Source: Vitreoscilla sp.
GTDB taxonomy: Bacteria > Pseudomonadota > Gammaproteobacteria > Burkholderiales > Burkholderiaceae
Length of the DNA stretch: 6,328 nucleotides
Reading direction: 5' to 3'
Assembly: GCA_014378125.1 (NCBI GenBank)
Contig: JACMOG010000067.1
Location: 1 to 6,328 of the forward strand
Shown here: positions 1 to 5,754 of the stretch, in pieces
How positions within the stretch are numbered: position 1 is the first letter of the stretch
Layout: every line of letters begins with the position of its first letter
Made by a program: the position numbers and the translations under genes
Notes under the pieces: generated by a model
What the model was told of the DNA's origin: nothing
Seen by the model: only the letters and a program-made list of their open reading frames with translations
The model's database searches: none

Positions 1-207
1 CAGCGCGGCCAGGTTGCTCTGCGCGCCGGTGGGCAGGAACAGCGCGGCCTCCTTGCCCAGCATCGAGGCGATGCGCTCCTGCAGCGCGTTGACGCTCGGG
101 TCGTCGCCCAAGACATCGTCGCCCAGCGGGGCCGGGAACATCGCGTCGCGCATCGCGCGGGGGGGCCGCGTGACGGTGTCGCTGCGCAGGTCGACCGGCG
201 CGCTCAT
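1..207 (-). CDS. ltaE: Low-specificity L-threonine aldolase, N-terminal 69 residues (runs off left edge)
   Basis: The visible 69 codons encode the start of a PLP-dependent aldolase that cleaves L-threonine or L-allo-threonine to glycine and acetaldehyde in the cytoplasm. The family signature is clear: [11 protein letters not shown] near residue 5, then [16 protein letters not shown] (about 29-44) and [19 protein letters not shown] (about 51-69), which follow E. coli LtaE closely. The catalytic lysine lies beyond the window. The ATG at 207-205 overlaps the trpG stop codon as ATGA, so translation is probably coupled to trpG and the gene belongs to the trpG transcript. Residue 16 is Pro inside a run of seven G (159-165, plus strand), where I recall Ser in E. 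coli LtaE (TRPSRAM). This could be real or a base-call error. Its place in a tryptophan operon has no obvious pathway logic. Confidence 0.92.
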   Translation of the reverse strand, partial: MSAPVDLRSDTVTRPPRAMRDAMFPAPLGDDVLGDDPSVNALQERIASMLGKEAALFLPTGAQSNLAAL

Positions 208-794
208 TGCGCCCGTCCGATCTCGAGGAAGTTGCGCAGCATCGCGTGGCCGTGCTCCGACAGGATGGATTCGGGATGGAACTGCACGCCCTCCATCGGC
301 GTGCGCGTGCCATGCAGCTCGCGGTGGCGCACGCCCATGATCTCGCCGTCCTCGGAGCGCGAGGTGACCACCAGCTCGGCCGGGCAGGTGTCGGGCTCGA
401 TGGCCAGCGAGTGGTAGCGGATCACGCTGAACTCGCGCGGCAGGCCCTTGTAGACGCCGTCGCCGTCGGTGGTGAGCGTGCTCGCCTTGCCGTGCATCTG
501 GCGCTGCGCGCGCACGATCTTGCCGCCGAGGGCCGCGCCGATGGCCTGGTGGCCCAGGCAGACGCCCAGGATCGGCAGCTTGCCGACGAAGGCCTGGATG
601 GCCGGCACGCACACGCCGGCCTCGGCGGGCGAGCACGGTCCGGGCGACAGCACCAGGTGGTCGGGCTTCATCGCGCCGATCTCCTCCACGCTGATCTCGT
701 CGTTGCGCACCACCCGCACCTCTTGCCCGAGCTCGCCGAAATACTGCACGAGGTTGAACGTGAATGAATCGTAGTTGTCGATCATCAACAGCAT
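204..794 (-). CDS. trpG: Anthranilate synthase component II (glutamine amidotransferase subunit)
   Basis: This 196-residue protein is the class I glutamine amidotransferase subunit that supplies ammonia to TrpE for making anthranilate from chorismate, the first step of tryptophan synthesis. Visible motifs are [20 protein letters not shown] at the N-terminus, the oxyanion-side loop [11 protein letters not shown] (about 50-60), the nucleophile motif [10 protein letters not shown] with Cys79, and the His173-Glu175 pair in [14 protein letters not shown]. The triad is complete and the length is normal. The ATG at 794 is preceded by AGGA with a 6-nt spacer (801-804), which favours it over the internal ATG at residue 4. 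It is separated from trpE by two unrelated genes and has its own promoter and Trp leader ORF upstream; downstream it overlaps ltaE by 4 bp. In some bacteria such a subunit also serves aminodeoxychorismate synthase (PabA role); the sequence alone cannot settle this. Confidence 0.98.
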   Translation of the reverse strand: MLLMIDNYDSFTFNLVQYFGELGQEVRVVRNDEISVEEIGAMKPDHLVLSPGPCSPAEAGVCVPAIQAFVGKLPILGVCLGHQAIGAALGGKIVRAQRQMHGKASTLTTDGDGVYKGLPREFSVIRYHSLAIEPDTCPAELVVTSRSEDGEIMGVRHRELHGTRTPMEGVQFHPESILSEHGHAMLRNFLEIGRAQ

Positions 795-824
795 GAGCGT
801 TCCTGTATCTGGAGATCTTGGAAG

Positions 825-865
825 GATCGACCGGGGTATTCCGCGGCGGCGCGGAAGAGTCGATC
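825..865 (-). promoter_or_regulatory. Two-part hairpin in the trpG leader RNA, upstream of the trpG ribosome site
   Basis: In the minus-strand RNA an outer 7-bp stem (GAUCGAC, 865-859, with GUCGAUC, 831-825) encloses an inner 7-bp stem (UUCCGCG, 856-850, with CGCGGAA, 845-839) with the 4-nt loop CCGC. The hairpin ends about 20 nt before the trpG Shine-Dalgarno. The bases after it (CUUCC) are only weakly U-rich, so a classical intrinsic terminator is not clear. The CCGCGG core is shared with the hairpin at 879-898, so the two can exchange partners. I infer it is the distal (3:4-like) structure of an attenuator. Confidence 0.45.
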
Positions 866-878
866 GGGGTGTCTCGTC

Positions 879-898
879 AACCGCGGTGGCCCGCGGTT
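879..898 (-). promoter_or_regulatory. Perfect 8-bp hairpin in the trpG leader RNA
   Basis: RNA arms AACCGCGG (898-891) and CCGCGGUU (886-879) pair perfectly around the loop GCCA. It begins about 50 nt after the stop codon of the Trp leader ORF. No U-tract follows. Its 5' arm overlaps a smaller upstream hairpin (GUUC-GACC-GAAC, within 896-909), so the two compete. The CCGCGG core can also pair with the same core at 841-846 in the next hairpin. This is the kind of mutually exclusive set expected of an attenuator, but I could not compute energies. Confidence 0.45.
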
Positions 899-947
899 CG
901 GTCGAACGGGGCGCACGCCAACGGCGGCGCGACCCGGGCCGGGATCT

Positions 948-995
948 TCACCAGCGCCAATGCCCGGTGTGGAGGATGGTCGAGAGCTGCTTCAT
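948..995 (-). CDS. Putative tryptophan leader peptide upstream of trpG (15 residues, MKQLSTILHTGHWRW)
   Basis: A 15-codon ORF lies 153 bp upstream of trpG on the same strand. It encodes MKQLSTILHTGHWRW and ends in TGA directly after the second Trp codon. Two UGG codons within the last three sense codons, in a tiny ORF ahead of a Trp biosynthesis gene, is the hallmark of a ribosome-mediated attenuator leader (known from enteric and rhizobial trpL). The ATG lies 9 nt after a TAGAAT -10 box (1010-1005), so the transcript should begin only about 2-3 nt before the AUG; there is no room for a Shine-Dalgarno, and initiation would be near-leaderless. Hairpins with alternative pairings follow at 879-898 and 825-865. 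The peptide itself probably has no enzymatic role; its translation rate would report charged tRNA-Trp. It is too short for automatic gene callers. The identity is an inference from composition and position. Confidence 0.72.
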   Translation of the reverse strand: MKQLSTILHTGHWRW

Positions 996-1004
996 GTCCG
1001 CGCC

Positions 1005-1010
1005 ATTCTA
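1005..1010 (-). promoter_or_regulatory. Candidate -10 box for the trpG operon
   Basis: TAGAAT (read 1010 to 1005 on the minus strand) matches the sigma-70 -10 consensus at five of six positions. The expected start is near 998-997, 2-3 nt before the leader ATG. No good -35 is visible 16-18 nt upstream; that space is filled by a tandem CGCAACGCG repeat. The promoter may therefore be weak or need an activator. Confidence 0.5.
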
Positions 1011-1012
1011 AA

Positions 1013-1030
1013 CGCGTTGCGCGCGTTGCG
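1013..1030. repeat. Tandem 9-bp repeat in the -35 region of the trpG promoter
   Basis: CGCGTTGCG occurs twice head to tail (1013-1021 and 1022-1030). It begins 2 bp upstream of the trpG -10 box and occupies the place where a -35 element would lie. It could be a protein-binding site or simple GC-rich slippage; nothing else in the sequence decides this. Confidence 0.5.
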
Positions 1031-1126
1031 CGTGTCGGTCGCTTCGCATCCACGCAACCGTGTCTCCGCGCGCGAAACGCCCCGCGTGTGCGGACTCCCC
1101 GCATCGCGCCGCCGCCTCGACATCGC

Positions 1127-1132
1127 TACGAT
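1127..1132 (+). promoter_or_regulatory. Possible -10 box for the TPR gene
   Basis: TACGAT lies 26 bp before the ATG at 1159, giving a predicted short 5' UTR of roughly 20 nt. It matches the -10 consensus at four of six positions. No convincing -35 is visible upstream. The GGAGG at 1133-1137 is too far from the ATG (about 21 nt) to be its ribosome site and lies close to the expected transcription start. Confidence 0.3.
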
Positions 1133-1158
1133 GGAGGCCAAACCCGCCCCTGCCCGCC

Positions 1159-2334
1159 ATGCCCACGCAAGACGACCCTTCCGATTCCCCGCCGACGCGC
1201 CTGTCCGACGCCCCGGGCGCCCGTGCGCCCGCCCGCAGGACGCGCCGGCGCGACCCCGTCGACGAGGCTGCTGCCACGCAACAGCCTCCGCCCTCGGTCG
1301 ACGAGCAGCTCGATCGCGCCGAGATCTGCTCGCGCTCGGGCCGCATCGACGAGGCCATCGCCATCTGCGTGGCCCTGCGCGCCACGCTGACGCCGCCGGC
1401 CGACACGCAGAGCATCGCGTGGTGCGACTTCGTGCTGGCCCTGAGCCACCTCAACGCGGGCCGCGCCAAGGAGGCCGTCATCGCCGCCTACCGCGCCGTC
1501 GGCAAGCTCGAGCCCGGCACGCGCCTGCTGCGCAGCCTCACCGTGCTGGCCTCGGCCACCGCGCGCACCGGCGACGCCGCCGGCGCGCACGAGATGCTGG
1601 AGCGCGCCAAGCGCCAGCTGCCGCTGGTGCAGAGCCCGCGCGACCGATGCCTGTTCTGGGCCAACAGCGGCACCACGTACCACGCGCTGGGCGACATGGA
1701 GCAGGCCGTCAAGCACTCCATGATCGCCGAGGCGCTGCTGCCCGAGTTCGACGACGTCTACCTGCACTCGGCCTGCCGCATGAACCTGCTGCTGCAGCGC
1801 CTCATCCTGGAGGTGGCGCACTGCAACGGCGTGGAGACCCCCGAGCTCACCGAGTTGCTGGCCGCCTACTCGTCGCAGGTGGAACGCCTGGTGGCGGCCG
1901 GCCAGCACTATCCGGTGGCCAAGGGCAGCGAGGACATCGCCGACGCGTACATCGCGCTGGGCCAGCACGAGAAGGCGCGCGAAGCGCTGCAGATCGGCGT
2001 GAAGTCGGCCGACGCGGCCAAGGCCGGACCGGATCGCGGCATCCTCGAGCTGCGCCTGGGCCGCATCGCACGCCTGGCCGGCCAGTACCGACGCGCGCAG
2101 GCCCACATCGGGCTCGCGCTCGAGCTGCTGGCCGAGAGCGCGCTGCTGAAGGAGCTGGCCGAGGCCCACCTGGAGAACAGCCTGCTCAACGAGGAACGCC
2201 AGCACTGGCGCGCCGCGCTGGACAGCTACCGCGAGTCGGCACAGATCCGCGAACGGCTGCTGGTGGCGCAGTCGGACGCGCGCGCCCATGCGCTGACGGT
2301 GCGCTTCGAATCGGAGCGCGCCCGCGGCGAATGA
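1159..2334 (+). CDS. TPR-repeat protein, possibly a signalling protein lacking its output domain
   Basis: The protein has 391 residues counted from the ATG at 1159. There is no signal peptide or membrane segment, so it should be cytoplasmic. Residues 1-45 are a polar, Pro/Arg-rich, disordered-looking tail. From about 46 to 370 it is helical with TPR-like units, for example SGRIDEAIAICVAL (60-73), HLNAGRAKEAVIAAY (97-111), YHALGDMEQAVKHSM (174-188), YIALGQHEKAREAL (264-277) and LAGQYRRAQAHIGLA (306-320). The last unit runs into SDARAHALTVRFESERARGE, which resembles the linker helix between an N-terminal TPR array and a GGDEF (or similar) domain in many proteobacterial signalling proteins; here the protein stops at that point. 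An earlier in-frame GTG at 1060 would add an Arg/Pro-rich stretch that looks non-coding, so I prefer 1159 despite its weak ribosome site. It is divergent from trpG and convergent with the lipoprotein gene. Specific function is unknown. Confidence 0.85.
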   Translation: MPTQDDPSDSPPTRLSDAPGARAPARRTRRRDPVDEAAATQQPPPSVDEQLDRAEICSRSGRIDEAIAICVALRATLTPPADTQSIAWCDFVLALSHLNAGRAKEAVIAAYRAVGKLEPGTRLLRSLTVLASATARTGDAAGAHEMLERAKRQLPLVQSPRDRCLFWANSGTTYHALGDMEQAVKHSMIAEALLPEFDDVYLHSACRMNLLLQRLILEVAHCNGVETPELTELLAAYSSQVERLVAAGQHYPVAKGSEDIADAYIALGQHEKAREALQIGVKSADAAKAGPDRGILELRLGRIARLAGQYRRAQAHIGLALELLAESALLKELAEAHLENSLLNEERQHWRAALDSYRESAQIRERLLVAQSDARAHALTVRFESERARGE

Positions 2335-2353
2335 CAGGGGCCGATATAGGGGC

Positions 2354-3580
2354 CTACTGCACCAACGACGGCGCGGCCTTGGTGGCGCGCCACGCCTTGA
2401 GCTTGTCGAGCTTGGCCGCGTAGATGTCGTAGTCGCTGCGCCGCACGGAGTCCTCCATCGCCAGCGCCATCTCGCGGCGCGCCTCGTCGAGGCGGTCCAG
2501 CTGGAAGTCGGCCACCGCCAGTGCGTAGTGGAACTCGTGATAGTCCGGGGCGCGGTCGAGTTCCTTGAGGAACAGCTCGCGCGCCTTCGCGTAGTCGCCG
2601 CCGTGCAGCGCCACCTGGCCCTGCGCGTACCAGTAGAACGGCGGCGTGGGTTCGACGGCGGCCAGGTGCGCCTTCACGGCGTCGGCCTCGGCGGTGCGGC
2701 CCAGGCCGCGCAGCGCCTGCTCGTAGTTCGCCAGCACCCGCGCGTCGTCGGGATGGCCGGACAGCGCGAAGCGCAGCACGGTCTCGGCCCGCGCGGCGTC
2801 GCCGCGCCGCAGGTAGACCACGCCCAGCGTGTTGTACGAGCTGAAGAACTGCGGGTCGAGCTGGATGGCCTGGCGGGCGCGCCAATAGGCATCGTCGAGC
2901 TGGCCGTGCACCATCGCCTCGGCGGCACGGTTGTTCATGAACATCGCCAGCACGGTGGACTCCGAGATCGGACGCACCTTCTGCTTGCCTTCGGCCGGCA
3001 TGAAGTCGATCGTGTACACATCGGCGCGATCCGCCTTTCCGAGGGTGTCGATGAAGTAGTGCTCCAGCACCAGGTTGACATGGCCGCTGAAGAAATACAT
3101 GCCGCCGGAGCGGCTCCACGTGTCGTCGATCGCCACCTGCTGGTAGGTCACCCGCAGGTCGAGCGCCTTGGCGAACGCGCCCGTCATGATCACCAGCGAC
3201 AGGCAGTTGCCCTGGCGGGCGTTGAACGCCTCGGCCGCGGTACGGGTGGTGCTGGAGTCGTACTCCAGCTTCAGCTTGGCGCGGTCGTACAGCGCCTCGG
3301 TCATCGCCTGGCGCACGCCCTTCCTGCCGGCATCCGGCGTCACCACCTGGTCGATGTAGGCCTGCATCTCCGGCGTGATGCGGAACACGTCGGCAGGATC
3401 GATGGGCTCCCTGGCCGGCGCCACGTGCGCATCGTCGAACATCCCGGGCGTCGCGGCGCGCAACTCGGGCTGCAACGACGCGCAGCCGGCCAGCAGGCCG
3501 ACGGCGGCCGCCACCAGCAGCCGCGCGGGCAAGGCGGCACGGCGGCCACGGGCAAACAACGACCGGCGGGACATCGGCAT
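2354..3580 (-). CDS. Lipoprotein with transglutaminase-like domain followed by TPR repeats
   Basis: The protein has 408 residues from the ATG at 3580, which has an ideal ribosome site (GAGGAG at 3592-3587, 6-nt spacer); an ORF extension to 3613 is less likely. Residues 1-32 form a lipoprotein signal: RRSLFARGRR, a hydrophobic LLVAAAVGLLAG, then lipobox LAGC with Cys33. Residues about 110-200 look like a transglutaminase/protease-type cysteine fold: QGNCLSLVIMTGAFAKAL (Cys126), GHVNLVL (His167) and YTIDFMP (Asp192) are in the right order for a Cys-His-Asp triad. From about 217 to 380 come TPR units, such as YNTLGVVYLRRGDAARAETVL and GQVALHGGDYAKARELFLKEL. It probably sits on an envelope membrane. 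The substrate is unknown; cell-wall or protein processing or scaffolding are all possible. It lies 103 bp downstream of trpE on the same strand, with a likely promoter of its own. Confidence 0.92.
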   Translation of the reverse strand: MPMSRRSLFARGRRAALPARLLVAAAVGLLAGCASLQPELRAATPGMFDDAHVAPAREPIDPADVFRITPEMQAYIDQVVTPDAGRKGVRQAMTEALYDRAKLKLEYDSSTTRTAAEAFNARQGNCLSLVIMTGAFAKALDLRVTYQQVAIDDTWSRSGGMYFFSGHVNLVLEHYFIDTLGKADRADVYTIDFMPAEGKQKVRPISESTVLAMFMNNRAAEAMVHGQLDDAYWRARQAIQLDPQFFSSYNTLGVVYLRRGDAARAETVLRFALSGHPDDARVLANYEQALRGLGRTAEADAVKAHLAAVEPTPPFYWYAQGQVALHGGDYAKARELFLKELDRAPDYHEFHYALAVADFQLDRLDEARREMALAMEDSVRRSDYDIYAAKLDKLKAWRATKAAPSLVQ

Positions 3581-3638
3581 GGCGAACTCCTCGACTTGCT
3601 TGTCCGCGCCCACCCCGGGCGCGCAGATTCCGAGACCG

Positions 3639-3666
3639 ACTATGCGCCTTTCGGGCGCGCTGGCAA
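3639..3666 (-). promoter_or_regulatory. Candidate sigma-70 promoter for the lipoprotein gene
   Basis: On the minus strand TTGCCA (3666-3661, five of six matches to TTGACA) is followed after 16 nt by CATAGT (3644-3639, four of six). It lies in the 103-bp gap after trpE, and the predicted start near 3632 would give a 5' UTR of about 50 nt. No strong terminator is seen after trpE; there is only a 5-bp stem GCGCC-CGAAA-GGCGC overlapping this promoter. Read-through from trpE is therefore also possible. Confidence 0.4.
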
Positions 3667-3683
3667 GAGGGACGTCCGCGGGG

Positions 3684-5159
<1,476 letters not shown>

Positions 5160-5176
5160 GTTGGAAGACTCCGGTG

Positions 5177-5223
5177 GCCGGGGACGCAGCGACGTCGACG
5201 TCGGATGAGGGCTGCGCCCCGGC
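5177..5223 (-). promoter_or_regulatory. Strong 13-bp hairpin just before the trpE ribosome site
   Basis: In the minus-strand RNA GCCGGGGCGCAGC (5223-5211) pairs with GCUGCGUCCCCGGC (5190-5177) with one bulged U and a 20-nt loop that itself contains the self-complementary GACGTCGACGTC (5191-5202). The stem ends 4 nt before the trpE GGAG. It is not followed by U residues, so it is not an intrinsic terminator. It may shape access to the ribosome site or be the last structure of the leader switch. Confidence 0.55.
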
Positions 5224-5258
5224 AAAGATTCTCGGCGACGCCGTGTCGGGCGTCGTCC
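5224..5258 (-). terminator. Weak terminator-like hairpin in the trpE leader RNA
   Basis: RNA arms GGACGACGCC (5258-5249, one bulged A) and GGCGUCGCC (5242-5234) form about 9 bp around the loop CGACAC. After GAGAA comes the short U-rich UCUUU (within 5230-5224). The U-tract is poor and offset, so confidence is low. Its 3' arm is also fully complementary to the Arg codons of the leader ORF (5364-5374), so two partners compete for it. Confidence 0.3.
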
Positions 5259-5285
5259 CTGGTGCACGCGCGGGGCTCGCGCTAC

Positions 5286-5310
5286 CGCGGTGCGGCACCG
5301 GCGCACCGCG
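5286..5310 (-). promoter_or_regulatory. 8-bp hairpin in the trpE leader RNA with alternative partners
   Basis: RNA CGCGGUGC (5310-5303) pairs with GCACCGCG (5293-5286) around a 9-nt loop. The same 7-nt arms (GCGGUGC and GCACCGC) occur once more each inside the leader ORF (5402-5408 and 5422-5428), so long-range alternatives of equal length exist. Confidence 0.45.
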
Positions 5311-5351
5311 ACGGTGCCCGTGGCGGGCGTGTCAGCGGCGGCAGGCGCGCG

Positions 5352-5366
5352 CGTTCGTCACGAACG
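5352..5366 (-). promoter_or_regulatory. Hairpin with the leader-peptide stop codon in its loop
   Basis: RNA CGUUCG (5366-5361) and CGAACG (5357-5352) form a perfect 6-bp stem whose 3-nt loop is exactly the UGA stop codon of the trpE leader ORF. A terminating ribosome would melt it. Its 5' arm overlaps by 3 nt the 11-nt segment that can pair with 5234-5244. A similar CCGTTCG...CGAAC element lies in the trpG leader (896-909). Confidence 0.45.
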
Positions 5367-5453
5367 GCGTCGCCAGACCCAGGCTCCCTGGTCGTGCGAC
5401 CGCACCGCGCACGCTTTCGCGGCGGTGCAGGAGGAAAAGAGGCCTTCGGACAT
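5358..5453 (-). CDS. trpL: Putative tryptophan leader peptide upstream of trpE (31 residues, ends AWVWRRRS)
   Basis: A 31-codon ORF begins with MSEGLFSS and ends HDQGAWVWRRRS-TGA, 198 bp before trpE. Two UGG codons separated by one codon, followed by Arg codons and a stop, match the style of trp attenuator leaders (E. coli ends KGWWRTS). Its ATG at 5453 is the eighth base after the TAAACT -10 box, where transcription should start, so the leader would be translated from a leaderless mRNA; no Shine-Dalgarno exists upstream within the transcript. A later GTG (codon 17) would give a 15-residue version but also lacks a ribosome site. The ORF contains its own hairpin (GCACCGC, 5428-5422, with GCGGUGC, 5408-5402, including an inner CGC-GAAA-GCG stem). 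The frame stays open further upstream, but that part lies before the promoter. Identity is inferred from position and Trp codons. Confidence 0.68.
   Translation of the reverse strand: MSEGLFSSCTAAKACAVRSHDQGAWVWRRRS
5402..5428 (-). promoter_or_regulatory. Hairpin inside the trpE leader ORF, upstream of its Trp codons
   Basis: RNA GCACCGC (5428-5422) pairs with GCGGUGC (5408-5402). The inner CGC-GAAA-GCG adds three pairs and a GNRA-type loop, with UGC bulged on the 3' side. Such a structure could pause RNA polymerase and let the first ribosome catch up, as the 1:2 hairpin does in classical attenuation (inference). Confidence 0.45.
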
Positions 5454-5460
5454 GCGAGTC

Positions 5461-5488
5461 AGTTTAGCCGATGCGTTCGCCGAGTCGA
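5461..5488 (-). promoter_or_regulatory. Candidate sigma-70 promoter for trpE and its leader
   Basis: On the minus strand TCGACT (5488-5483, four of six) is followed after 16 nt by TAAACT (5466-5461, four of six; a common form in this group). The predicted start falls at 5454-5453, on the A of the leader ATG. No match to the E. coli TrpR operator was seen around it. Confidence 0.55.
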
Positions 5489-5559
5489 AAGCGCGAAGTC
5501 GACGCGGCTCGAACCGGCTGCCTTCGGACTTGGCGAAAGCGCCGGCCACCGTGAAGTGA

Positions 5560-5575
5560 CGGAATGCGCATTCCG
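5560..5575. promoter_or_regulatory. Perfect 16-bp palindrome between divergent promoters (candidate operator)
   Basis: CGGAATGCGCATTCCG is its own reverse complement. It lies 72 bp upstream of the trpE -35 and 35 bp upstream of the TTGCAT of the rightward promoter. No U-tract flanks it and no gene ends here, so a binding site for a dimeric regulator is more likely than a terminator. The regulator is unknown. Apart from this site and the two promoters I see nothing in 5489-5754. Confidence 0.5.
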
Positions 5576-5610
5576 CGGGCTTTGGCAATCCCTTTTTCCC
5601 GGCATACGCC

Positions 5611-5637
5611 TTGCATGCGGTTGCTTGTCGCTAAACT
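5611..5637 (+). promoter_or_regulatory. Candidate promoter for the exported Ala/Pro-rich protein
   Basis: TTGCAT (5611-5616) and TAAACT (5632-5637) are spaced by 15 nt, slightly short. The predicted start near 5644 gives a 5' UTR of about 110 nt. The 10-bp palindrome GCAACGTTGC (5643-5652) sits at the expected start site. Confidence 0.45.
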
Positions 5638-5754
5638 TCGCTGCAACGTTGCGTTGCCGTCGTTGGGACGCAAAGTCACCTGGTTTCCCCACGCAAGACG
5701 GAGCCCCAAAGCTCCCGATCTGCGCCTTCAACGTGTCACTTGAGCACGACCGCC

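Noticed and set aside
1060..1158. Earlier GTG start for the TPR gene
   Set aside because: The extra 33 residues look non-coding and begin upstream of the best -10 candidate.
2335..2353. Terminator between the two convergent genes
   Set aside because: Only 4-bp GGCC pairings and a direct AGGGGCC repeat are present, with no U-tract on either strand.
960..2423. Plus-strand open frame of 487 codons across the TPR gene
   Set aside because: It lies in another frame of the TPR gene and is Arg/Ala/Pro-rich without repeats or motifs, a typical high-GC shadow.
5160..5306. Upstream extension of trpE beyond the GTG at 5159
   Set aside because: The added 49 residues are Arg/Pro-rich with no TrpE similarity and overlap the leader hairpins; GTG 5159 has a GGAG at the right distance.
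5440..5500. TrpR-type operator at the trpE promoter
   Set aside because: No sequence resembling the enteric TrpR operator palindrome was found near the promoter.
5358..5588. 76-residue minus-strand ORF upstream of trpE taken as a whole
   Set aside because: Its first 45 codons lie upstream of and across the trpE promoter; only the last 31 codons fit the transcript and are reported as the leader.
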